Translations under genes and position numbers: made by a program | The notes under the pieces: generated by a model | Database searches by the model: none | Seen by the model: only the letters and a program-made list of their open reading frames with translations | What the model was told of the DNA's origin: nothing | NCBI RefSeq assembly: GCF_029360775.1 | Contig: NZ_JARKMZ010000010.1 | Span: forward strand, 1-64,000 | Direction of reading: 5' to 3' | Length of the DNA: 64,000 nucleotides | DNA from: Daejeonella sp. H1SJ63 | Lineage (GTDB): Bacteria; Bacteroidota; Bacteroidia; Sphingobacteriales; Sphingobacteriaceae | In this document: in pieces, positions 45,379 through 53,801 of the stretch | How the letters are laid out: each line of letters opens with the position of its first letter | Position numbering within the stretch: the first letter of the stretch is position 1

Positions 45379-45723
45379 CTAAGATTTGCTTTTTGCCTGT
45401 TTAATCGCAATAAGTGCAAGTAAAAAACTTCCCACAGAGCTTGCGATTAATGTGGTAAGAATAACCGGGAGATCTTTTTCCAGGAAGACTTTCAGCTGAC
45501 CTGCGAAGGCAATACTTAAAATGATAAAGGCGATTGATGGACCTGATATCCATAGTCCCCAGCGCCATGATTCTTTTGGCCAAAAATATCCGAATATCCC
45601 GCCAAGTAAAAGGCAGATCATGGCAAAAGTATAAGGTGCAGGCTCAAGATATGCAGTTAGCGGCAGGAAAAAGCCTGCAATTATTGCCAAAGAATAGGAA
45701 AGTTTTGAATAGCCGGTTTTCAT
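45379..45723 (-). CDS. Small membrane protein, unknown function
   Basis: 114 aa with four predicted membrane helices (about 10-26, 30-48, 54-73 and 85-109) and little else. I do not recognise a family. A GC-rich run (CCCGCGCGTGCGCGATGGGG, 45749-45768) lies just upstream of its start and stands out in AT-rich surroundings. Expressed alone as far as can be seen. Confidence 0.55.
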   Translation of the reverse strand: MKTGYSKLSYSLAIIAGFFLPLTAYLEPAPYTFAMICLLLGGIFGYFWPKESWRWGLWISGPSIAFIILSIAFAGQLKVFLEKDLPVILTTLIASSVGSFLLALIAIKQAKSKS

Positions 45724-45860
45724 CTGTTTATTTTTCTTGTTTTTAATCCCGCGCGTGCGCGATGGGGCCTTTGATGATTAAAAAAATCTTTGCTCTGTGT
45801 GCTTAATGATTATTTTAATCATGTAGGGTTCATTTGATCAGGTCTGGTATTCGTTGAAAT

Positions 45861-46430
45861 TTATTTTGTTTTTTCAGGCAGTAAAGCCTTTTTTATCAGA
45901 TAATGTAATTGTACCAGTCCGCTTTCAAATGCCTCAGCTGACTCAAGTTTTAATTTTTCTTCAGGTATTCCTTCCCTAAACAATTTTGTACCTCTACCCA
46001 GCAACACGGGGATGATGGAAAGGATCACCTCATCAATCAGGTTTTGTCTGAGCAACTCGTTTACAATCTCAGCTCCTCCATCAACGAAAATATTTTTCCC
46101 CGCTTTTTGCTTTAGTCTCAGGATAAGTTCCTTCAGATCGCCCGTGTAAAATATGGTATTCCCCTCTGGTGGTCTGGCAGTTCTTGTAATGACATAACTT
46201 TCCTTGTCTGCATGAACAAATTCAGGAGCCTGGTTTATTACCCAGTCATAGGTTTTTCTTCCTATAATAATGGTATCTACAGTCTGAATAAATTGGCTGT
46301 ATCCATAGTCTTCGCCTTCTTTTTCAACCATTGAGAGAAAGCTTAAATCATCATCGGGTTTGGCAATATAAGCGTCTAAACTTGATGCGATATAAAGAAT
46401 TACTTTTCGGTTTTGTTGTGCTGCAGACAT
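45861..46430 (-). CDS. Dihydrofolate reductase-family protein (RibD C-terminal type)
   Basis: 189 aa. RibD-C/DHFR-like fold: VILYIASSLDAYIAKPDDDLSFL near the start, TIIIGRKTYDWV, FVDGGAEIVNELLRQNLIDEVILSIIPVLLGRGTKLF. Such stand-alone proteins use NADPH, but few have a known substrate and most are not the housekeeping DHFR. It is monocistronic; an inverted repeat separates it from the ArsR/SRPBCC pair upstream. Confidence 0.85.
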   Translation of the reverse strand: MSAAQQNRKVILYIASSLDAYIAKPDDDLSFLSMVEKEGEDYGYSQFIQTVDTIIIGRKTYDWVINQAPEFVHADKESYVITRTARPPEGNTIFYTGDLKELILRLKQKAGKNIFVDGGAEIVNELLRQNLIDEVILSIIPVLLGRGTKLFREGIPEEKLKLESAEAFESGLVQLHYLIKKALLPEKTK

Positions 46431-46530
46431 TGGCTTTATCTAATAAATATACAAAGAGTAGCAATAAATATGCAGTAAATATGCAGCGATCCGGACTGTA
46501 AGATATGGATACAGAAGAATTGGTCTGTTC

Positions 46531-46568
46531 AAAGTTCAAAAAGAAGCGAAGACTTCTTTTTGAACTTT
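46531..46568. terminator. 16-bp perfect inverted repeat between SRPBCC and DHFR-family genes
   Basis: AAAGTTCAAAAAGAAG and CTTCTTTTTGAACTTT enclose a 6-nt loop. It lies 20 bp past the SRPBCC stop on the minus strand, as expected for a terminator, though no U-run follows on that strand; the T-rich stem may serve instead. Confidence 0.6.
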
Positions 46569-46588
46569 TTCATGAAACCGGATCCTTA

Positions 46589-47089
46589 TTAAGTTCTGGA
46601 ACTCAGATATTGATCCAGATTCTCCATAGCCATGGTCATGCCTTCTTTAAAGCCCATTTGTATGGTTGTTTCCAATTGTGCAAGATCCGGGAAGCGAATC
46701 TGATAATTGACCAGTGTTTTTTCGCCCTTGTCTGTAAAATTTACTTCCCATTGCGATTGCGGCAGTTCTTTGTTTACATTGCCGTTTTCATCAGCGAATG
46801 CATCCAGCCCGCTGTATTGTTTTTGTACCTGTATTTTCAGGTAATCGGCCCAGCACCAGTGTACTTCACCCTCAGGACCAATCATAGCATAATGCCAGTG
46901 ACCGCCTTCCCTGAAGTCCATACTCTTTGTTTTGGTTTTCCATGGCTTTGGTGCCCACCACTGATCCATGATTTCGCTTTTGGTGTAAGCATCCCAAACC
47001 AGTGGAAGTTCGGCTGCAAATTCTCTTTTGATGGTAATTGTGTTACTATTCTTATCGACTGTAAAGTCAAACATCAGATTGTGGCCCAT
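46589..47089 (-). CDS. SRPBCC (AHSA1-like) domain protein
   Basis: 166 aa, single START/AHSA1-like domain: ITIKREFAAELPLVWDAYTKSEIMDQWWAPKPW, then MDFREGGHWHYAMIGPEG and a C-terminal amphipathic helix (GFKEGMTMAMENLDQYL). Proteins of this type often follow an ArsR-family regulator, as here. The ATG at 47089 overlaps the regulator by 23 bp; an alternative ATG at 47074 overlaps by 8 bp. Likely ligand-binding, ligand unknown. Confidence 0.85.
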   Translation of the reverse strand: MGHNLMFDFTVDKNSNTITIKREFAAELPLVWDAYTKSEIMDQWWAPKPWKTKTKSMDFREGGHWHYAMIGPEGEVHWCWADYLKIQVQKQYSGLDAFADENGNVNKELPQSQWEVNFTDKGEKTLVNYQIRFPDLAQLETTIQMGFKEGMTMAMENLDQYLSSRT

Positions 47090-47405
47090 GTTTTTCTTTT
47101 TTAAGGGTTAATAATACCTGGTCAAGCTCATTGAAGCGGTTTTCCCAGATTGATTTAAATTGTTCCAGCCATTGATCGATTTCTTTCATTTTACTCACTT
47201 CAAGCTGGTAATATATTTCCCTGCCCTGCTGTTGTTGTTTAACCAGCCGGCATTCGCTTAGTATTTTCAGATGCTTGGATACGGCCTGTCTGCTGGTGTC
47301 AAAGTGCTCGGCAATTGCATTGGGTGTCATGGCCTGTAATGCAATTAAGCCAATTATTGCCCTTCGTGTTGGATCTGCAATGGCCTGGAAAATATCTCTT
47401 CTCAT
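47067..47405 (-). CDS. ArsR-family transcriptional regulator
   Basis: 112-aa winged-helix repressor: IFQAIADPTRRAIIGLIALQAMTPNAIAEHFDTSRQAVSKHLKIL is the classic ArsR N-terminal and recognition-helix region. The metal-binding ELCVCDL motif is absent, so it is not an arsenic-type metal sensor. It is coupled by overlap to the SRPBCC gene, which it probably co-regulates through the palindromes immediately upstream. Confidence 0.88.
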   Translation of the reverse strand: MRRDIFQAIADPTRRAIIGLIALQAMTPNAIAEHFDTSRQAVSKHLKILSECRLVKQQQQGREIYYQLEVSKMKEIDQWLEQFKSIWENRFNELDQVLLTLKKEKHGPQSDV

Positions 47406-47423
47406 GGAAATAGTTCAATATAT

Positions 47424-47467
47424 GAAACTGTTTGGTTGCGTAAATATATATGCTACCATTTAGTTTC
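47424..47467 (-). promoter_or_regulatory. Candidate operator of the ArsR-family regulator
   Basis: Two 16-nt arms, GAAACTGTTTGGTTGC (47424-47439) and GCTACCATTTAGTTTC (47452-47467), are related as an inverted repeat (12 of 16) around 12 AT-rich nt. The left arm is itself a quasi-palindrome of the form GnAACy-N4-rGTTnC. They lie 19-62 bp upstream of the regulator's ATG, where autorepression would act. Confidence 0.5.
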
Positions 47468-47595
47468 GCAAATTTATTTCAAAATATGTTTTAGGTTATT
47501 TCAAAATCCGGCTATAATCCTCATTCAAAAAGATTTTAGAGACGGAGGCTTTGGATTTAATTTAAGCGATAAACTCTGCTTTTGCTGAATAGGTT

Positions 47596-48354
47596 TCAGT
47601 ACTGCTGCATTAATTTGTCATACATATTTTTTATCTGGAGGTCTGCAAAGCCATAAATTCCTTCTTTTGCTGAGAATTCGGCAAAAACTTCATGGAATTC
47701 TTTTGAGTGGGTGTTGATTAGTTCTTTTACCAGTTTCTCGGGTCTTCCCGGGTTTCCATCGCCCGGAAATCTGTCGCAATGTGCCTGACAGACTTCCTTC
47801 AAATGCTCAAAGCAGGCAGACTGATATTCAGAGAGCTCTTTCAGCTTATTTAAATCGCCGTTTTGATAGGCAGTCCACAAATTTTTACCTGATTCAATAT
47901 CCAGAGGAGTAAATGGAATTTTCGCGGCATAGCTTTGCTCAAGTCGTTCAGTGTTTGCTGTTCCAAAACCCTTCCATAGGTCGGCTTTATTTTCGATTGC
48001 CGGAAAAACCCTGAACAGCTTCAAGCCGGGCCTGTTTGAGAGCATGGAGAGTATAAACCACATGTTTGTCTGACAGAACAAATCGTTTTCAAACCAAAGA
48101 CATACTTCAGAATAATCAGGCAGGTCATCTGTTTTCTTCAGTTCAGTTACTGTTTTACTGAAATAATCTGCCACAGATACATTGAATGACTCTGCAATAA
48201 ATTTTGCTCTGATATCCCAAAATTCGTTGGGATTTGTGGCGATTAACGGTCCCTCGATCAGACATTCCCTGCAAACAATAAAGTCATGATTAATTTTGGT
48301 ATGTCTTAGTTGCTCTGCAAGGCAATCTCCATTTAAGATATGATAGGCTGGCAT
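47596..48354 (-). CDS. DUF1835 domain-containing protein
   Basis: 252 aa. The N-terminus HILNGDCLAEQL, then VCRECLIEGPL, is the DUF1835 hallmark. The remainder (about 90-252) is mostly helical with several aromatic residues and no recognised motif. The function of the family is not established. It lies 57 bp downstream of the oxidoreductase gene on the same strand, so the two may be co-transcribed. Confidence 0.75.
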   Translation of the reverse strand: MPAYHILNGDCLAEQLRHTKINHDFIVCRECLIEGPLIATNPNEFWDIRAKFIAESFNVSVADYFSKTVTELKKTDDLPDYSEVCLWFENDLFCQTNMWFILSMLSNRPGLKLFRVFPAIENKADLWKGFGTANTERLEQSYAAKIPFTPLDIESGKNLWTAYQNGDLNKLKELSEYQSACFEHLKEVCQAHCDRFPGDGNPGRPEKLVKELINTHSKEFHEVFAEFSAKEGIYGFADLQIKNMYDKLMQQY

Positions 48355-48411
48355 AAAATTTCTGATATTTTCAGTTCAGGCTAAAAGCTATTTCCCGCAG
48401 ATTGGACTTAT

Positions 48412-49383
48412 CTATTCCGGCTTTCTGATTTCGATAACTACATTTCCTTTTTTATGTCCGCTTTCAGCGTAGCGATGGGCATCAGCAATTTCCCCAAGAC
48501 TATAGATTTTATCAATCACCGGTTTGAGATGGCCGTTTGCCATCAGGTTTTGAATATACCTGATTTCTTCCGGCTTTTCTACCGCCATGCCTGAGATTAC
48601 TTTGTATTTAGCACTGATATTAGTCAGTATGCCTCGAAGAGTTTCCGAAATTCCTGCAGAGCCCAGAATCAGTATACCTTTCGCTTTAAGGCATTTAATG
48701 CTTTTTGCAAAGGATAGTTTGTTTACTGTTTCAAAAATAATATCATACTTCTTGCTTCCCGATGTAAAGTCTTCTATAGTATAATCAATATGGTGATCAG
48801 CTCCGATTGCCATTACGAGATCTTTATTGGACAGGCTGCAAACCGCAGTAACTTCTGCGCCAAAATATTTTGCCAGTTGTATAGCTGCAGTTCCCAATGC
48901 GCCGGATGCTCCATAAATTAATATGCTTTGACCCTTTTGGATATTGGCTTTTCGTAAAAAATGCAGGGAGGCAGTAGCACCAAAGGGGATGGATGCAGCT
49001 TCGTTGAATGAGATATGATGAGGGATTAAAGCGATAGGGCCGTTTTCGGCTACACAAACATACTCAGCATAGGTGCCCATTGCCATTCCAGTCATTCCGA
49101 ATACCCTGTCGCCGGGTTTAAAGCCCGTTGTTTTTTTGCCGGCCTGCTCTACAATACCTGCAAATACAACACCCAGAATTTGTTTGCTCTTTCGCGGATT
49201 GAACAAACCAAATACAAGCCTGACAGCAAAAGGGTCGGGCTTTCGTAACCTCCAGTCGGCTGAATTTACAGAAGCAGCATAGTTCCTGATCAGAATTTGG
49301 TCTTTCTTTGGTGCAGGTTTGCTAAGTTCTTCAATCTGAAGTACTTCAGGTGGTCCGTATTTTTTGAAAACTGCGGCTTTCAT
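48412..49383 (-). CDS. NAD(P)-dependent MDR oxidoreductase (quinone oxidoreductase-like)
   Basis: 323-aa medium-chain dehydrogenase/reductase. N-terminal GroES-like domain (MKAAVFKKYGPPEVLQI, NSADWRLR, FAGIVEQAG, KPGDRVFG), then the Rossmann fingerprint YGASGALGTAAIQLAKYFGAEV. The zinc ligands of classical alcohol dehydrogenases are missing, which points to the zinc-free quinone oxidoreductase branch. Substrate unknown; probably a reductive detoxification enzyme. Confidence 0.85.
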   Translation of the reverse strand: MKAAVFKKYGPPEVLQIEELSKPAPKKDQILIRNYAASVNSADWRLRKPDPFAVRLVFGLFNPRKSKQILGVVFAGIVEQAGKKTTGFKPGDRVFGMTGMAMGTYAEYVCVAENGPIALIPHHISFNEAASIPFGATASLHFLRKANIQKGQSILIYGASGALGTAAIQLAKYFGAEVTAVCSLSNKDLVMAIGADHHIDYTIEDFTSGSKKYDIIFETVNKLSFAKSIKCLKAKGILILGSAGISETLRGILTNISAKYKVISGMAVEKPEEIRYIQNLMANGHLKPVIDKIYSLGEIADAHRYAESGHKKGNVVIEIRKPE

Positions 49384-49697
49384 ATTTATACAAGGTTATT
49401 TTTGGACTCTGAGAATTTATTTGGAAGTATTTCAATTGGACAAAGTTTTGCCCGATTTGTTTCACTTCCGGAATGGCAGGAATAAAATGAGCTGGAATCA
49501 GTAATAAAGAAGATCAGACGACGGATAGTCCATTTTCTTTTACGTATCTCCAATTAGCTGCAGTTATTATTTCTGATTTTTTAAATCCTTCCTGAATCAG
49601 TCTGCTGATTAAAGCTTATCTGATCATTTTTCATCTTAAGGTGGGAAATCCAAAGCCCTGATTATCCGCTAAGTGGGAGAAAAATAAGTCCGAAAAC
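49384..49697. other. Intergenic region upstream of the dcw cluster
   Basis: No convincing gene is present between the oxidoreductase start and mraZ. Two isolated TGGGA words (49642, 49674) precede the denser TGGnA array described separately, and a weak hairpin (AATCAG/CTGATT, near 49594-49609) is visible. A short plus-strand frame ending at 49485 is a shadow. Confidence 0.4.
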
Positions 49698-49706
49698 TGT
49701 GGAAAA
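49698..49706 (-). promoter_or_regulatory. DnaA-box-like sequence upstream of mraZ
   Basis: TGTGGAAAA (TTTTCCACA on the minus strand) differs from the TTATCCACA consensus at one position. The 11-mer ACTGTGGAAAA is repeated exactly in the ftsA-ftsZ gap (63892-63902). Confidence 0.4.
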
Positions 49707-49715
49707 CTTTTTTTG

Positions 49716-49740
49716 TGGGAGATAGTGGTAAAAAGTGGTA
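49716..49740 (+). promoter_or_regulatory. Putative MraZ operator (three TGGnA repeats)
   Basis: TGGGA (49716), TGGTA (49726) and TGGTA (49736) are spaced exactly 10 bp apart with 5-nt spacers, ending 43 bp before the mraZ ATG. In E. coli MraZ binds three TGGGN repeats with 5-nt spacers upstream of its own gene. The match in layout suggests autorepression of the dcw cluster here as well. Confidence 0.7.
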
Positions 49741-49783
49741 AGTTATTTACTTTTACAATTGAATTATAGAGTAAATACCCATA

Positions 49784-50248
49784 ATGTCACATTTCTTAGG
49801 AGAATTTGATTGTAAACTTGACGCTAAAGGCCGGATGATGATACCATCCAGTCTGAAGAAGCAGCTTCCCGAAGCTGAGCGTGAGGGGCTTGTGATCAAT
49901 CGTGGCTTCGAGAAAAATCTGGTGATCTACACCAAAAAGGAATGGGACTGCATTACGGAAGAGTTGAGTAAACTCAATCCGTATGAGAAAAAAAGCCGTG
50001 AGTTTATTCGCTATTTCACGCGTGGTGCGACAGAGTTGTCGCTGGATGCCGCAAATCGTATTCTTTTCCCGAAATCGTTGATGGATTACGCAGGAATTAC
50101 CGGAGAGGTGGTTCTGGCCTGTCAGCTGAATAAGATAGAAGTTTGGGCAAAAGATGCTTATGATGCTCAGATGGACAATGAGCCCGAAAACTTCGCCAAT
50201 CTGGCAGAAGAGGTAATGGGTAGTCTGGGAAGGAGGACTAATGACTGA
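49784..50248 (+). CDS. mraZ: Transcriptional regulator MraZ
   Basis: 154-aa protein with two SpoVT/AbrB-like halves: FDCKLDAKGRMMIPSSLKKQL (about 8-28) and LSLDAANRILFPKSLMDYAG (about 85-104), each with the DxxxR-x-x-x-P pattern. MraZ forms rings and represses the dcw operon in studied bacteria. It is the first dcw gene, overlaps rsmH by 8 bp, and is preceded by three TGGnA repeats that look like its operator. Confidence 0.95.
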   Translation: MSHFLGEFDCKLDAKGRMMIPSSLKKQLPEAEREGLVINRGFEKNLVIYTKKEWDCITEELSKLNPYEKKSREFIRYFTRGATELSLDAANRILFPKSLMDYAGITGEVVLACQLNKIEVWAKDAYDAQMDNEPENFANLAEEVMGSLGRRTND

Positions 50249-51143
50249 ATATCACAATCCGGTGATGCTGCAGGAATGTATTGAGGGTTTGAATATCAAG
50301 CCTGACGGAGTGTATGTTGATGTGACATTCGGTGGTGGAGGTCATTCGCGTGAAATTCTAAAACATTTGGGGCCAAAAGGCCGCTTGCTGGCATTCGACC
50401 AGGATGCTGATGCTCAAAAAAATATACCCAAAGATGATCGATTAACCTTTATTGATCAGAACTTCCGCTACCTCAAAAATAACTGCCGTTTGCAGGGCGC
50501 CATTTCTGCCGACGGTATTCTGGCTGATCTGGGTGTTTCATCGCATCAGTTTGATCAGCCGGAACGGGGGTTCTCTATTCGTTTTGATGCTGAATTGGAT
50601 ATGCGAATGGATCAGGCGGGTTTACTTACTGCAAAAGAAGTGGTAAATACTTATAGTGAAGAGCAGCTACATCGCATTTTTGGGATTTATGGTGAGATAA
50701 AGAATGCCAAAACCCTGGCGCATACGCTTGTAACTCAGCGCTTGAACAGGCCGGTTGAAACTGTTCAGGATCTTAAAAATGCTATTGCCAGGCTTATTCC
50801 GAAAGGTAAAGAGAATAAATATCTGGCCCAGGTATTTCAGGCTCTGCGTATTGAAGTGAATCAGGAGCTGGAAGCCCTGAAGGAGTTTTTAGAGCAGACA
50901 GTGGATGTGCTAAAGCCTGAGGGACGTTTGGTAGTGATGTCTTATCATTCGCTTGAAGACAGGCTGGTGAAGAATTTTATTGCCAGGGGTAAGTTTCATG
51001 GCGAGGTGGAAAAAGATTTTTTCGGAAATCAGATCAAGCCATTCGAAAGTCTGACGCGTAAGGCGATAGTGGCTTCTGATGCGGAGATTAAAATGAATAA
51101 CCGGGCACGCAGTGCCAAGCTTAGGATAGCAGTTAAAAACTAG
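50241..51143 (+). CDS. rsmH: 16S rRNA m4C1402 methyltransferase
   Basis: 300-aa SAM-dependent enzyme (formerly MraW) that N4-methylates C1402 of 16S rRNA. The N-terminal EYHNPVMLQECIEGL and SAM-binding D27-VTFGGGGHS36 are clear, followed by LADLGVSSHQFDQPERGFSIR and the C-terminal YHSLEDRLVKNF. Second gene of the dcw cluster. Confidence 0.96.
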   Translation: MTEYHNPVMLQECIEGLNIKPDGVYVDVTFGGGGHSREILKHLGPKGRLLAFDQDADAQKNIPKDDRLTFIDQNFRYLKNNCRLQGAISADGILADLGVSSHQFDQPERGFSIRFDAELDMRMDQAGLLTAKEVVNTYSEEQLHRIFGIYGEIKNAKTLAHTLVTQRLNRPVETVQDLKNAIARLIPKGKENKYLAQVFQALRIEVNQELEALKEFLEQTVDVLKPEGRLVVMSYHSLEDRLVKNFIARGKFHGEVEKDFFGNQIKPFESLTRKAIVASDAEIKMNNRARSAKLRIAVKN

Positions 51144-51159
51144 TTTTTAAGGCTTGAAT

Positions 51160-51567
51160 ATGAATAACCAGTTCAGAAAACCAAAAGAGGAAGAGCATAT
51201 TGAAGAAGAGGTTTTGCCTGAAGTGAATGAGAAGGCAGAGAGTCCACGGAATTTCTTCACCATTCTGTTCACTGAGGGGGTGATCTCGAAGCAGGCGGCA
51301 ACAGAAATGCTTCCCTTTATCATATTTATTGCATTTCTGTGCATGATTTATATCGGTAACCGTCATTTCGCAGAGAATAATATCCGTGATATTGATAAGC
51401 TAAGTAAGGAAGTGAAAGAACTGAGCTGGGACTTTAAAACCTTAAAGGCTGATCTGATGCTGAAAAGCACGCGGACAGAGGTTGCAAAAGAGGTGGATAC
51501 ATTAGGGCTTATTGAGCCTAACGAACCTCCCAAAAAGATTTTAGTAAATGTTGATGAATTAAAATAG
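51160..51567 (+). CDS. ftsL: FtsL-like divisome protein
   Basis: 135 aa from the ATG at 51160 (a TTG two codons upstream is possible). A charged cytoplasmic N-terminus (about 1-45) precedes one membrane helix (about 52-68), then a periplasmic coiled-coil-like stretch (NIRDIDKLSKEVKELSWDFKTLKADL). Size, topology and position between rsmH and ftsI identify it as the FtsL equivalent, which joins FtsB/FtsQ and activates FtsWI. Sequence conservation in this family is low. Confidence 0.75.
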   Translation: MNNQFRKPKEEEHIEEEVLPEVNEKAESPRNFFTILFTEGVISKQAATEMLPFIIFIAFLCMIYIGNRHFAENNIRDIDKLSKEVKELSWDFKTLKADLMLKSTRTEVAKEVDTLGLIEPNEPPKKILVNVDELK

Positions 51568-51698
51568 GGTCAATTGGTTTTGAGTATCAGGATATGAGTA
51601 TCAAGTGCGTACGTGACATAAACAGCTTTATTTAAACAATATTAGGCATCTGGCCGACACAGACAACACATAACAGACAACAGATTACAGACAATACA
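51568..51698. repeat. Word-repeat tract between ftsL and ftsI
   Basis: TGAGTATCAGGATATGAG-like words (51579-51610), then ACAGACAACACATAACAG and ACAACAGATTACAGACAA runs (51659-51694) that end 5 nt before the TTG start of ftsI. Same vocabulary as the tracts before hemL and ftsW. Confidence 0.65.
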
Positions 51699-53801
51699 TT
51701 GAATATCAGAACTGACATATTGCTCCGAGTGTACATCGCCTTTGGCCTGATTGTACTTTTGGCCTTTGCGGTATTGTTCAAATTGTTTCATGTACAGTTT
51801 GTAGAAGGCGGGAAATGGCGGGATATGGCCGATAGCCTTTCTACCCGTTTTGCGAATGTGGAGGCTGCAAGAGGTAATATTTATTCTGTGGATGGCAGCT
51901 TGCTTGCTACTTCGGTACCTGAATATGAAGTTCGCATGGATATGCTTGCCGGAGGTATCGAAAAGGATGATGTATTCTATGAGAAGGTAGATTCTCTGGC
52001 CGCGAAATTATCATCCTATTTCGGGGATAAATCAACAAAGCAATATTCACGTATGTTGCGTGAGGCCCGTGGCGACAGTGCCCGTTATCTGCTTTTGAAG
52101 CGGAATGTGACTCATCAGGAATTGAAGGAAATCCGTAAGTTTCCAATCTTTAATTTAGGGCGTTACAAAGGCGGACTGATCTCTGTTCAGCAGAACAAGC
52201 GAATTTTGCCATTTCAAACGCTGGCTCAGCGTACCATTGGGTATAAAAATAAGAACGTGCAGCCTGTGGGTCTCGAAGGGGCTTATGGCTCATATATCGA
52301 TGGTGAGAGTGGTAAGAGATTAATGCAGCGAATTGCCGGAGGAGTGTGGATGCCTGTAAATCAGGATATTGAAATTGCTCCGAAAGAAGGGGCTGATATT
52401 ATTGCTACGATTGATATTAATATGCAGGATGTTGCTCAAAGGGCCCTGAGAAAGCAGCTGATTGCCAGTGATGCTGATCATGGTTGTGTAATCCTGATGG
52501 AAGTTGCAACCGGAGAAATCCGTGCGATAGCCAATTTTAGCAAAGTTAATGCAGGGGAGTACAAGGAACAGTTCAATTATGCCATTGCTGCCAGCCAGGA
52601 TCCGGGTTCTACTTTCAAGCTGGCTTCTTATATGGCTTTACTTGAAGATAACAAGGTAGATACCAATACCATGGTGGCCACCGGCGACGGAACTTACCGT
52701 ATCCCGGGGCATACCATTCGCGATTCTCATGGAGGCATAGGCACGGTTACCGTAAAAAGGGCATTTGAAGAATCGTCGAACGTGGCAATTGCCAAAATGA
52801 TTAATGAGGCTTATCAGAATGATCAGGGTAAATTTTCTGAACATCTGTATGAATGGGGATTGAACAAAAAATTAGATCTGCAGATTCCGGGTGAAGGTAA
52901 ACCGGTGATCAAGAATCCTGAAAACCGGAGCTGGAATAAGAAGCAGTCGCTGCCTCAGATGGCTTACGGATATGAGATGCAGGTAACACCATTACAAATG
53001 CTTGCTTTATATAATGCTGTGGCCAATGACGGTAAATATATTGCTCCGATTTTTGTTCGTGAGATTCGTCGCCTTGGAAATACTGTTGAGCGTTTTAATG
53101 CCCGCGTGATCAATGAAAAAATTGTTTCTGATGAGACTCTGAAGAAGGCGCAGGCTCTGCTGGAGGGTGTGGTAACAGAAGGTACAGGTAAAGGATTGGC
53201 TTCTCCGCTATATAAAATTGCCGGTAAAACCGGTACTGCACAGGTTGCTGATGCAAACAAAGGTTACAGGGTGGATAAGAAGTATCAGGCTTCTTTCTGT
53301 GGTTATTTCCCTGCTGATAATCCAAAGTATTCACTGATTGTGGTAGTAAATAATCCACGCAAAGGAACCTATTACGCAGCTTCCGTTGCTGGTCCGGTGT
53401 TTCGTGAGATTGCCGACCGCGTTTATACCAGCGATGTGAATATGTATGATCCGTTGAAAGAACAAAAGTTTACAGGAAGCTTAAAAATGCCTGCAGCTAA
53501 GGCCGGTGAAAAAAAGGCTACCCAAAGCGTTTATAAAGCATTTGGTATTAAGGCATTATTTGCTGCCAATTCTGAATATGTAAGTCTGGATACCAATAAA
53601 GGTGTTGCAAACAGAGAAGTTAAGATCATTGAGGGTACAGTGCCTGATGTGAGCGGAATGGGGCTCAGGGATGCGCTGTATGTGCTTGGCAATTCAGGTC
53701 TGAAGGCTATGGTGCGCGGCAGCGGTAAAGTAATTAAACAATCTTTAGAAGCAGGAACAAGGGTAGCAAAAGGTTATCCGATAGTACTGGAACTGGAATA
53801 A
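51699..53801 (+). CDS. ftsI: Penicillin-binding protein (division transpeptidase) with PASTA domain
   Basis: 700-aa class B PBP that cross-links septal peptidoglycan. One membrane helix (about 9-31), a PBP dimer domain (about 55-225), then the transpeptidase: S304-T-F-K307 (catalytic Ser), S359-S-N361 and K510-T-G. A C-terminal PASTA domain (about 642-700, starting GTVPDVSGMGLRDAL) is present, which E. coli FtsI lacks but many Bacteroidota have. The start is TTG at 51699, just after a word-repeat tract. The TAA stop overlaps the murE ATG by one base. Confidence 0.93.
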   Translation: MNIRTDILLRVYIAFGLIVLLAFAVLFKLFHVQFVEGGKWRDMADSLSTRFANVEAARGNIYSVDGSLLATSVPEYEVRMDMLAGGIEKDDVFYEKVDSLAAKLSSYFGDKSTKQYSRMLREARGDSARYLLLKRNVTHQELKEIRKFPIFNLGRYKGGLISVQQNKRILPFQTLAQRTIGYKNKNVQPVGLEGAYGSYIDGESGKRLMQRIAGGVWMPVNQDIEIAPKEGADIIATIDINMQDVAQRALRKQLIASDADHGCVILMEVATGEIRAIANFSKVNAGEYKEQFNYAIAASQDPGSTFKLASYMALLEDNKVDTNTMVATGDGTYRIPGHTIRDSHGGIGTVTVKRAFEESSNVAIAKMINEAYQNDQGKFSEHLYEWGLNKKLDLQIPGEGKPVIKNPENRSWNKKQSLPQMAYGYEMQVTPLQMLALYNAVANDGKYIAPIFVREIRRLGNTVERFNARVINEKIVSDETLKKAQALLEGVVTEGTGKGLASPLYKIAGKTGTAQVADANKGYRVDKKYQASFCGYFPADNPKYSLIVVVNNPRKGTYYAASVAGPVFREIADRVYTSDVNMYDPLKEQKFTGSLKMPAAKAGEKKATQSVYKAFGIKALFAANSEYVSLDTNKGVANREVKIIEGTVPDVSGMGLRDALYVLGNSGLKAMVRGSGKVIKQSLEAGTRVAKGYPIVLELE

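Noticed and set aside
45747-45770. GC-rich run upstream of the 114-aa membrane protein as a REP element
   Set aside because: Its pairing needs bulges and it does not match the 26-mer at 108-133, so it is only noted in the gene entry.
46505-47104. 199-codon plus-strand frame over the SRPBCC gene
   Set aside because: It is antisense to the SRPBCC domain, whose motifs are clear, and begins inside the 16-bp inverted repeat.
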